Assembly (NCBI GenBank): GCA_040414855.1
Contig: JBEDUQ010000062.1
Span: 1 to 64,000 of the forward strand
DNA length: 64,000 bases
Direction of reading: 5' to 3'
From: DASVXQ01 sp040414855
GTDB lineage: Bacteria > Actinomycetota > CALGFH01
A program made the position numbers and the translations under genes. The notes under the pieces are model-generated. The model saw only the letters and a program-made list of their open reading frames with translations, had not been told where the DNA came from and searched no databases. Shown piece after piece: positions 53,405 through 60,802 of the stretch. Positions within the stretch are counted from its first letter, which is position 1, and each line of letters opens with the position of its first letter.

Positions 53405-54198
53405 TGGGCACGCTCCGAGCGGAACGCGAGCTGCCACGGGCTGACCATCCGCTCGACGGTCGTCACGGCCCTGGCCAGCAGCAGGCCGAGCAGCAGCGTG
53501 ACGATCATCGCGACCCACAGCATGGTCGCCTGCTCCGGACCGAAGGTCAGCGCCGACAGCATCAGGAAGCCGAGCCCGGTGTTCGCGCCCAGCAGGTCGA
53601 CGATCACGGCTCCGACCAGGCTCAGCGGCGCCGCGATCTTGAGGCCGCTGAACAGGAAGGGCAACGACGACGGGAACTGGAGGTAGCGCAGCCCCTTGAG
53701 GCGACCGGCGCCGTAGGAGCCGAGCAGGTCCCACGCCAGCCGGTTGGGCGTCTTGAGCCCGCGCAGCGTGGCCAGCACGACGCTGAAGAAGGTGATCAGC
53801 GCGGCGATCGTGAGCCGGGTGAGATCGTCCCGCCTGGTGATCGCCTGGATGATCGGAACCAGCGCCAGCATCGGGATCATCTGGGCCACGAGGATGTAGG
53901 GCATCACCGAGACCTCGATCCAGCGAGCCTGCACCAGCAGCACCGCGAACAGGACGCCGACCGCGCCACCCACCGCGAAGCCGAGCAGCGCGCGCGACAG
54001 CGTGGCCCAGGTCGCCGAGGCGATCGTCGGCCAGAACTCGACCACCCGCTGCACGATCAGGTGCGGGTACGGGAGCTTCGAGGTCGCGAGCGGGTCATGG
54101 GACGCGACCAGCAGGTAGGCGAGCAGGTACCACAGGCCGGCGACGCACCCCGCCACCAGCAGATACCAGAACGCGCGACTGCTCGTGCGCTTGATCAT
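53401..54198 (-). CDS. ABC transporter permease (SsuC/TauC type), first
   Basis: About 265 residues: FWYLLVAGCVAGLWYLLAYLL helix, PYPHLIVQRVVEFWPTI, coupling motif AWDLLGSYGAGRLKGLRYLQFPSSLPFLFSGLKIA. Start at 54,198 (ATG, GGGAAAGG upstream) chosen over a longer frame that would begin at the operator. First gene of the minus-strand unit controlled by IclR-type site 1. Confidence 0.9.
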   Translation of the reverse strand: MIKRTSSRAFWYLLVAGCVAGLWYLLAYLLVASHDPLATSKLPYPHLIVQRVVEFWPTIASATWATLSRALLGFAVGGAVGVLFAVLLVQARWIEVSVMPYILVAQMIPMLALVPIIQAITRRDDLTRLTIAALITFFSVVLATLRGLKTPNRLAWDLLGSYGAGRLKGLRYLQFPSSLPFLFSGLKIAAPLSLVGAVIVDLLGANTGLGFLMLSALTFGPEQATMLWVAMIVTLLLGLLLARAVTTVERMVSPWQLAFRSERAQ

Positions 54199-54301
54199 CG
54201 ACGCGGCCTTTCCCGACGCGGACTGCTGGGAGGAACGCTGAGGGATGCTGACGCGTGCACGATTTCGGGCGCAGGCACTTGCGGGACCCTGATCCATATT
54301 G

Positions 54302-54316
54302 TGGACCACCGGTCCA
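54302..54316 (-). promoter_or_regulatory. IclR-type operator, site 1, with promoter
   Basis: Perfect palindrome TGGACC-N3-GGTCCA. On the minus strand it follows TTGACA (54,352-54,347), an 18-base spacer and GATACT (54,328-54,323), placing the operator at about +1. The flank on the far side (CACAATATGG) is nearly the same as at site 2, giving about 21 of 23 identical bases between sites. Controls the permease, binding-protein and hydrolase unit. Confidence 0.8.
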
Positions 54317-54458
54317 GGCGGGAGTATCGCAGCCAAGGTCTCCCGCTGTCAACGAGGGAATGCGCCTGTACACGCCGGTGCGGCGACGGCCTGGGACCCA
54401 GAGGACGAGGCGGTGCGGCGACGGCCTCGGACCCAGGCGGCACGGCGGCCGGGGAAGA

Positions 54459-55355
54459 TCAGTTGATGGTCAGCGGCGTTAGCGCGGCCAAGGGGCAGCC
54501 GAGGTCGACGGAGATCTCCCTGCCCGTGGCGAGGACCTGCTGCGCGGTCTCCTTGAGCTCGTCCGGAGACAGCCGCGACGACGGGCCAGCCAGCCCGATC
54601 GCGGCGATCACGTGGCCGGTGTAGTTGCGCACCGGCACCGCCACACTGAACAGCCCCTCCTCGAGCCCCTCGTAGTCGATCACGTAGCCATTGGAGCGGA
54701 TCTCCGCCATCTCGGCGTGGAGGCGCTCGAGGTCTTCGCCGTCCCGGACTCCGGGCGGACCCTGCCTCGACACCAGCCCTTCGAGAACGTCCTCGGTGAG
54801 GTGGGCGACCAGCGCCTTGCCCACCGCCGTCGACCAGAACGGCGCGCGCTTGCCGACCTGGGACGGCATCCGCACCGACCGGCTCGACTCCGCCGACTCG
54901 ATGTACAGCACCAGGCCCGCGTCGAGGATCGCCAGGTGGCTGGTCTCCCCCGTCCGCTCGGTGAGGCGCTCCAGGTAGGGCTTGACCTGCGCGACCCAAT
55001 CCAGCTCCCTGGTCGCCGCCGAGCCGAGCTCCCACAGCTTCATCCCCAGCCGGTAGCGGCGCGAGGCCGGGTCCTGGCTCAGGAAGTTCCGCCGCCGGAG
55101 GGCCGACAGCAGGCGGTGCGCGGTCGCCTTCTTGAGGTCGAGCGCCCGGCTGATCTCGCCGACGCCGAGCTCCGGCCCGCTGCGGAGGAACTCTTCGAGG
55201 ATGTCGGCGACCCGGTCGACGACCTGCGCGCCGGCCATCGACCGCTCGGCGGTCGCTCCCCCCGCTGGGAGCTCGGAGCCGACCGCGGCCGTTCGCGGGC
55301 GCGGCTCCCGGCTCCGGGTCCCGGAAGGCGACTCACGCTCGGCAGCACCGCTCAC
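54459..55355 (-). CDS. IclR-family transcriptional regulator
   Basis: About 298 residues. Winged helix VVDRVADILEEFLRSGPELGVGEISRALDLKKATAHRLLSALRRRNFLSQ, then the IclR effector domain (RERTGETSHLAILDAGLVLYIESAESSRSVRMPSQVGKRAPFWSTAVGKALVAHL; FSVAVPVRNYTGHVIAAIGLAGP). The GTG at 55,355 has AGGAC upstream; the HTH itself starts after an ATG at 55,238, which is a credible alternative. Sits between the two divergent units that share the TGGACC-N3-GGTCCA site and is the obvious regulator of both. Confidence 0.88.
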   Translation of the reverse strand: MSGAAERESPSGTRSREPRPRTAAVGSELPAGGATAERSMAGAQVVDRVADILEEFLRSGPELGVGEISRALDLKKATAHRLLSALRRRNFLSQDPASRRYRLGMKLWELGSAATRELDWVAQVKPYLERLTERTGETSHLAILDAGLVLYIESAESSRSVRMPSQVGKRAPFWSTAVGKALVAHLTEDVLEGLVSRQGPPGVRDGEDLERLHAEMAEIRSNGYVIDYEGLEEGLFSVAVPVRNYTGHVIAAIGLAGPSSRLSPDELKETAQQVLATGREISVDLGCPLAALTPLTIN

Positions 55356-55463
55356 GGGGCCAGTCCTCGCTTTCACGCTCGTCGATGTCCGGCAATACCA
55401 CCCCACCGGATCATAGTGCCTGCGTCGGCCCGATCTCGTCGGATCGCTCCCGGCCGCGGCGGA

Positions 55464-55493
55464 TTGACAGCGACCGGGGACGACTGCCATAGT
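55464..55493 (+). promoter_or_regulatory. Sigma-70-like promoter of the ring-cleavage unit
   Basis: TTGACA (perfect -35), 18-base spacer and CATAGT as -10, ten bases before IclR-type site 2. The paired promoter at site 1 has the same TTGACAGCG start and same spacer length. Confidence 0.6.
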
Positions 55494-55502
55494 TAGAATT
55501 CG

Positions 55503-55517
55503 TGGACCGATGGTCCA
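55503..55517 (+). promoter_or_regulatory. IclR-type operator, site 2
   Basis: TGGACC-N3-GGTCCA, same palindrome as site 1 and followed by CACATTATGG. Lies at the expected transcription start of the plus-strand unit, so binding should repress; inducer-dependent release is the usual IclR catabolic logic. Confidence 0.8.
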
Positions 55518-55599
55518 CATTATGGATCTTAGCACGTCAAGCTCGTCGCGTGTCGAGCACCTCCCCACCAGCACCCCTCGACAGGAGAGCCGCCATCCA

Positions 55600-56481
55600 A
55601 TGACGATTTGGCTCGACCTGCTCGGCAGCCAGACACACTATCTCGGCGACCGGTACCGGACCCGGGTCGTCGAAGCCGGCGACGGCGCGGCACTCGTGCT
55701 GCTCCACGGCGTCGGCGGTCACGCCGAGGCGTGGTCCCGCAACGTCGTCCGGCTCGGCGCCCGCTACCGCGCCATGGCGATCGACCTGCTGTGGCACGGC
55801 TACTCGGCCAAGCCGCCGTTCGAGGACGCGGTTCCCTCCTACGCCGGCCAGGTGCTCGACCTGCTCGACTCGCAAGGCATCGAGCGCGCGCACATCGAGG
55901 GCGAGTCGCTGGGCGGGTGGGTGGCGCTGTGGCTGGCGCTGGAGCACCCGGACCGGGTCGGCAAGCTGGTCCTCAACACCACCGCGGGCATCCGCTGGAA
56001 GCCCGGATCGATCGAGGAGCGGCCGAAGGAGGGGCGCGAGCTGCTGCGGACCCGCTCCCTGGCGGCGATCGACGACCCCAACGCGGAGACGATCCGCCGC
56101 CGCCTCGAATGGCTGATGGCCTCCCCCGACCGGGTCACCGACGAGTTGGTCGAGGTGCGCCGGCGAATCTACGCGGACCCCGAGATCCGGCCGGCGCTCC
56201 GGACGGTGTTCGAGAACTCCTTCGGCGGCGGCAGCGGCCCGAGCCGGCAGATCCCGGAGGAACGGCTCGCCGAGATCCGGGCCGAGACGCTGGTGCTGTG
56301 GTCGGACCGGAACCCGGGCACCGGGCCGGACGTGGGCAAGGCGATCGCCTCGCGGATCCCCCGGGCGAGGTTCCACTGCGTCGCCGACGCCGCGCACTGG
56401 CCGCAGTGGGAGCACCCCGAGGAGCACGACCAGGTGGTCCTCGATTTCCTGGAGGGATCCGGAGAACCCCAAGGGCTGTGA
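55600..56481 (+). CDS. Alpha/beta hydrolase, meta-cleavage-product hydrolase-like
   Basis: About 293 residues. Oxyanion segment LVLLHGVGGHAEAW, nucleophile Ser in IEGESLGGWVALWLALEHP, Asp in ETLVLWSDRNPGTGPD and His in ADAAHWPQWEHPEEHD. This is the MhpC/BphD/HsaD pattern of carbon-carbon hydrolases acting on ring-fission products. The next gene encodes an extradiol-type dioxygenase, which fits. ATG with AGGAGAG upstream; the longer frame begins inside the operator. Confidence 0.85.
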   Translation: MTIWLDLLGSQTHYLGDRYRTRVVEAGDGAALVLLHGVGGHAEAWSRNVVRLGARYRAMAIDLLWHGYSAKPPFEDAVPSYAGQVLDLLDSQGIERAHIEGESLGGWVALWLALEHPDRVGKLVLNTTAGIRWKPGSIEERPKEGRELLRTRSLAAIDDPNAETIRRRLEWLMASPDRVTDELVEVRRRIYADPEIRPALRTVFENSFGGGSGPSRQIPEERLAEIRAETLVLWSDRNPGTGPDVGKAIASRIPRARFHCVADAAHWPQWEHPEEHDQVVLDFLEGSGEPQGL

Positions 56482-56503
56482 CGGCGGACACGGAAGGGTT
56501 GCC

Positions 56504-57373
56504 ATGCGCGTACGGACGCTGGCCTACGTCGGCATCGAGACAAGGGACCTGGACGGCTGGGCGGACTTCTCCACCTCCGTCCTCGGGTTGCCGGCGGAGC
56601 GGGTCGACGGCGAAGACCGCCTCTTGCTGCGCATGGACGAGCGCGTCTACCGCTTCGACGTGCGCGCCGGCGACGAGGAGCGGCTGCTGTGGGCGGGCTG
56701 GGAGGTGGCCAACGCCGCCGAGCTCGACCGGGCGGAGGCCGAGCTGGAGGCCGCCGGGACCGGCGTCCGCCGCGGCACGCCCGAGGAATGCCGGGACCGG
56801 CGGGTCGCCGGCCTGGTGGTCTTCGACGACCCCGCCGGCAACCACAACGAGCTGTTCTATGGCCAGCAGGCCGACTTCCGCCCACTCGAGCTGACCCGCC
56901 CGCTCTCGGGCTACCTGACGGGCGAGATGGGCATGGGCCACGTCGTCCTGGGCGTGAAGAACTACGCGGAGACCTTCAAGTTCTACGTGCAGACCATGGG
57001 CTTCCGGGTCAGCGACACCTTCGACGACTTCATGGCCTTCCTGCACTGCAACCGGCGCCACCACTCCATCGCGCTGGTGGCCAGCGACGAGCCCGGCCTT
57101 CGGCACATCATGCTCGAGGTCGCCTCGATCGACGACGTCGGCGCGACCATCGACGTCTGCCTGCGGCGCGGGATCGCCACCCGGACGCTCGGGCGCCACA
57201 GCAACGACCGCGCGGTGTCGTTCTACCTGGCGACCCCCTCCGGCTGGGAGATCGAGTACGGCTGGAGCGGCCAGGCGGTGGACGACGAGGTCTGGACCAC
57301 CCGCCAGCTCGTGGGGCCGACCAGCCTGTGGGGCCACCAGCACCTGGACAGCCTCCAGATCCTGACCGACTGA
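56504..57373 (+). CDS. Two-domain VOC extradiol-type dioxygenase
   Basis: 289 residues with two VOC modules, as in BphC/HsaC. C-terminal module metal ligands: His in EMGMGHVVLGV, His in GLRHIMLEV and Glu in GWEIEYGW, the 2-His-1-Glu iron site; HSNDRAVSFYLATPSG is the typical extradiol signature region. Opens catecholic rings next to a hydroxyl. ATG 22 bases after the hydrolase stop. Confidence 0.88.
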   Translation: MRVRTLAYVGIETRDLDGWADFSTSVLGLPAERVDGEDRLLLRMDERVYRFDVRAGDEERLLWAGWEVANAAELDRAEAELEAAGTGVRRGTPEECRDRRVAGLVVFDDPAGNHNELFYGQQADFRPLELTRPLSGYLTGEMGMGHVVLGVKNYAETFKFYVQTMGFRVSDTFDDFMAFLHCNRRHHSIALVASDEPGLRHIMLEVASIDDVGATIDVCLRRGIATRTLGRHSNDRAVSFYLATPSGWEIEYGWSGQAVDDEVWTTRQLVGPTSLWGHQHLDSLQILTD

Positions 57374-57388
57374 CCCGGAGGGCCGCGA

Positions 57389-58726
57389 ATGCGCACCAGC
57401 ACGAGCGCCACTCCTGAGCCGCTGGAGGCGGAGCGGCGGGCGCTGGTCGAACGCGCCTTAGGGGAGATCGACACCGAGCGCCTGGCGGAGCTGTGCCTGG
57501 AGATGACCGCGATCGCCAGCCCGACCGGCGAGGAGCTGGAGCTGGCGACCTACCTGGCGCGGCGGCTGCGCTCGGCCGGGGTGGAGGGAAGCGTCCAGCC
57601 GATCGACGGTCGCCAGGCCAACGCCGTCGGCCGCCTCCGCGGTTCCGGCGACGGCCCGGAGCTGCTCGTCTACGCGCCGATCGACACCGCCTTCGCCGGC
57701 GTGACGGCCGAGGACCGGGACTGGCTCGGCGAGCGGCCGCGCGCCGACTTCTCGCTGCCGCCGCGGCGCGAGGGGACCAAGGTCGTCGGGCTCGGCGCCG
57801 AGAACCCCAAGGGCTTCGCCACCTGCGCGGTCGCCGCGGCCGAGGCGGTCGCCAGGGCCGGCGTCCCGCTCCGCGGCGACCTGGTGCTCGCGCTGGCCTC
57901 CGGCAGCATGCCGATCGGCGGACGGCCGGTCAGCGAGCGGCGCAACCTCGGGTTCGGCTCCGGCATCACCCACCTGCTGGAGCATGGCGCCACCCCCGAC
58001 TTCGCGATCGTGCTCAAGCCCGGCTACGCCGTGGTCCACGAGGAGGTCGGCCTGGCCTGGTTCAAGCTCACGGTGCGCGGCGGGGTCGGCTACACCGGCG
58101 CACGCCACAAGGGCCCCTACCGCAACGCGATCGTCGACGCCGCCACCGTGGTCGGCATGCTGGAATCCTGGTTCGCGGAGTACACGCGGGCGAACGCCTC
58201 CGGCCAGGTGGCGCCGCAGGGTGCGGTCAACGCCATCGCCGCCGGCCATCGGGACCGGGCCGCCTTCAACCCCGCGACCTGCGAGATCTTCGTCGACCTG
58301 CGGGTCAGCCCGAGGACCTCGCTGCGCCAGGTCGCGGCACAGCTCGACCAGGAGCTGGACCGGATCCGCGCGGCCGTCACCGGACTCGACGTCACCGCCG
58401 AGCTGATCGCCGGCCTGTCGGGAACCCACACACCGCCGGAGAGCTGGATCGTGCGGAGCCTGATCCGGGCATGGCAGGACCAGGAACAGCGGGAGCACAA
58501 GCCGGCATCGGGCGGGAGCGGCGCCAGCGACGGGACGATCCTGCGGAGCCACGGCATCCCCACCGCGCGGATCGGCCTGCCCCCGCCGGAGACCCCCAGC
58601 CCCTATCCCGGCTTCTCCATGGGGGTGGTTGACACCGGCAGCATGCGGCGGCTCACCGAGGTGCTGGTGCGGGCGATCGTCGACACGACCACGAGGAACA
58701 GCGCCGAGCTCGGCCTGGGGGCGTGA
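57389..58726 (+). CDS. M20-family peptidase/deacylase-like protein with altered active site
   Basis: 445 residues of the M20 fold (ASPTGEELELATYLARRLRSAGVEG; lid domain FKLTVRGGVGYTGARHKGPYRNAIVDAA; C-terminal GASDGTILRSHGIPTARIGLPPP). The hallmark His-x-Asp of the first metal site is replaced (LLVYAPIDTAFAG has Pro where His is expected), and the general-base Glu-Glu motif is replaced by ASGSMPIGG. A metal-dependent hydrolase with the standard mechanism is therefore unlikely; it may be a pseudoenzyme, binding protein or a divergent amidase. Encoded between two ring-processing oxygenase genes in the same unit. Confidence 0.75.
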   Translation: MRTSTSATPEPLEAERRALVERALGEIDTERLAELCLEMTAIASPTGEELELATYLARRLRSAGVEGSVQPIDGRQANAVGRLRGSGDGPELLVYAPIDTAFAGVTAEDRDWLGERPRADFSLPPRREGTKVVGLGAENPKGFATCAVAAAEAVARAGVPLRGDLVLALASGSMPIGGRPVSERRNLGFGSGITHLLEHGATPDFAIVLKPGYAVVHEEVGLAWFKLTVRGGVGYTGARHKGPYRNAIVDAATVVGMLESWFAEYTRANASGQVAPQGAVNAIAAGHRDRAAFNPATCEIFVDLRVSPRTSLRQVAAQLDQELDRIRAAVTGLDVTAELIAGLSGTHTPPESWIVRSLIRAWQDQEQREHKPASGGSGASDGTILRSHGIPTARIGLPPPETPSPYPGFSMGVVDTGSMRRLTEVLVRAIVDTTTRNSAELGLGA

Positions 58727-58743
58727 CTGGGAGGGAAGGAACC

Positions 58744-59871
58744 ATGACGCAGACGGGCTCGGCCCAGAGGAAGGACGCGCTGGCACCAGGCCGGCAGGAC
58801 TGGGCGACCTGGCCCAGGTACGAAGCGGCCACCACCGGCTTCCGCGAGTACTGGTACCCAGTCACCTGGTCCCGGCGGGTGGGGCGCAAGCCCATCCAGG
58901 TCAAGGTGTGCGGGCACAAGATCATGCTGATCCGCGACCAGGGCAAGGTCCGCGCCCTCAACGACCGCTGCCCGCACCGGGGCGTGCCGCTGTCCCACAA
59001 GCTGTCCAGCCAGGAGTTCAAGGGCACCTGGTCGTGCTGCTACCACGGCTGGACCTTCGACCTGGAGACCGGCGTGCTGGTCGCGGCCATCACCGACGGC
59101 CCGCAGTCGCCGATTTGCGGCAAGGTCGCGGTGCGCACCTACCCGGTCGAGGAGCGGCTGGGTCTGGTGTTCCTGTGGATGGGCGACGGCGACCCGGTGC
59201 CGATCGAGCAGGACGTCCCCGGTGAGCTGCTGGAGCCCGAGGCGATCGTGATGGGCCGCATCACGGTCCGCGAGGGCAACTGGCGCTTCGGCGCCGAGAA
59301 CGGCTTCGACGACGGTCACGCCAAGTACCTGCACCGCAACGCCCTGTGGACGGCGCGCTTCAAGATGCCCGTCTGGACCGAGATGAAGGTGATCCGCGAC
59401 GGGCCCTGGGTGACCCGGCGCAAGGACAAGATGCACTACCAGGAGGAGTTCCCAGGGCTCGGCCCCTGGCCGCCGAAGAAGTGGCACAAGATCTGGCAGG
59501 GCAACAAGACCAAGGTCTCGCTTCGCCTGCCGGGCACGCTGCGGGTCAAGTACGAGAAGTGGACGCACTTCGAGTGGTGGGTGCCGACCGACCACGCCAA
59601 CCACACCTACATCCAGCTCGTCCACATGAACCGCGGCCGCTCCGCCAATTTCCGCTTCTTCCTGTTCTACTGGCTGTACGCCCGCTGGGTCTTCCACGGC
59701 ATGTTCAACGACGAGGACCGGCTCATGGTCGAGGTCATGGACGCCCCGCCGGAGAAGCTGTACCGCCCCGACGTGTCCCTCACCGAATGGCGCCGGCTCG
59801 TCGAGCAGGAGGCCCGGCCTTCGCCGGGCGAGCCCGCCAAGGGCGTGGCCGCACCCGAGCCCGCTCCCTGA
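58744..59871 (+). CDS. Rieske non-heme iron oxygenase, large subunit
   Basis: About 375 residues. Rieske [2Fe-2S] ligands Cys-x-His in NDRCPHRGVPLS and Cys-x2-His in SCCYHGWTFD. Mononuclear iron site in ENGFDDGHAKYLHRN (Asp/His/His). The type is that of O-demethylases and carbazole- or caffeine-like one-component terminal oxygenases. Hydroxylates or demethylates an aromatic or N-heterocyclic substrate. No reductase or ferredoxin gene is seen in the window, so electrons come from partners encoded elsewhere. ATG with GGGAAGGA upstream. Confidence 0.9.
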   Translation: MTQTGSAQRKDALAPGRQDWATWPRYEAATTGFREYWYPVTWSRRVGRKPIQVKVCGHKIMLIRDQGKVRALNDRCPHRGVPLSHKLSSQEFKGTWSCCYHGWTFDLETGVLVAAITDGPQSPICGKVAVRTYPVEERLGLVFLWMGDGDPVPIEQDVPGELLEPEAIVMGRITVREGNWRFGAENGFDDGHAKYLHRNALWTARFKMPVWTEMKVIRDGPWVTRRKDKMHYQEEFPGLGPWPPKKWHKIWQGNKTKVSLRLPGTLRVKYEKWTHFEWWVPTDHANHTYIQLVHMNRGRSANFRFFLFYWLYARWVFHGMFNDEDRLMVEVMDAPPEKLYRPDVSLTEWRRLVEQEARPSPGEPAKGVAAPEPAP

Positions 59872-59888
59872 AGAGAGGCCGGCACCAG

Positions 59889-60725
59889 ATGGCACTCGCA
59901 TCCCGCCACAGCCATGAACCACCCCCGCCCACCACCGAGCCGCGGCCCACCGCGATCGCGCTCAACGAGGTGAGCAAGTTCTTCGGCGGCTCCCGCGACC
60001 GCCTCTGCGCCCTCGACAACGTCTCGTTCAGCGTGGAGGCTGGCTGCTTCGTGTCGCTGATCGGTCCGTCCGGCTGTGGCAAGTCCACCCTGCTGCAACT
60101 GGTCGCCGGCATCGACACGCCGACCACGGGGACCATCGAGGTCAAGGGCATGAGCCCGCTCCAGGCCAGGCGCAAGCGCGAATTCGGGATCGTCTTCCAG
60201 CAGCCGGTGCTGTTCGACTGGCGCACCGTTGAGGCCAACGTCGCGCTTCCCCTCCAGATCATGGGCTACCCACGCGCCCAGGCCGCGCAGCGGGTCGAGC
60301 ACCTTCTCCAGCTCGTCGGTCTCGAGCGCTTCGCCAAGCATCACCCGTGGCAGCTCTCCGGCGGCATGCAGCAGCGGGTGGCGATCGCCCGGGCGCTCAC
60401 CTTCCAGCCGTCGTTCCTGCTCATGGACGAGCCCTTCGGTGCCCTCGACCTCATGACCCGCGACCGCATGGGCGACGAGCTGCTCCGCATCTGGGCCGAC
60501 AGCCCTGGGACCACCGTGCTGTTCATCACCCACTCCATCCCGGAGGCGGTGCTGCTCTCCGACCGGGTCATCATCCTGAGCGAGCGGCCCGGCCGAATCC
60601 TGGAGGAGGTCCAGGTCGACCTGCCGCGCCCGCGCAACGGCGCGATTCGCCAGTCGGAGGCCTTCTTCAAGCTCGAGAGCGAGATCCGCCAGATCCTCAC
60701 CGCCACCGAGCAGGGATCCGCCTGA
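59889..60725 (+). CDS. ABC transporter ATP-binding protein (SsuB/TauB type)
   Basis: 278 residues. Walker A GPSGCGKST, Q-loop FGIVFQQPVLFDWRTV, signature LSGGMQQRVAIARA, Walker B LLMDEPFGALD and switch His FITHSIPEAV. Fits the two SsuC-like permeases and binding protein on the opposite strand; with the same operator they form one regulon. Last gene of the plus-strand unit. Confidence 0.92.
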   Translation: MALASRHSHEPPPPTTEPRPTAIALNEVSKFFGGSRDRLCALDNVSFSVEAGCFVSLIGPSGCGKSTLLQLVAGIDTPTTGTIEVKGMSPLQARRKREFGIVFQQPVLFDWRTVEANVALPLQIMGYPRAQAAQRVEHLLQLVGLERFAKHHPWQLSGGMQQRVAIARALTFQPSFLLMDEPFGALDLMTRDRMGDELLRIWADSPGTTVLFITHSIPEAVLLSDRVIILSERPGRILEEVQVDLPRPRNGAIRQSEAFFKLESEIRQILTATEQGSA

Positions 60726-60802
60726 CCTCGATGTCACACCTTCACCCCCGGCCGGCGTCAAGAGAGTGAGCGTCACCAAGGCTGGTTGGACTGGGAGGAA
60801 CG

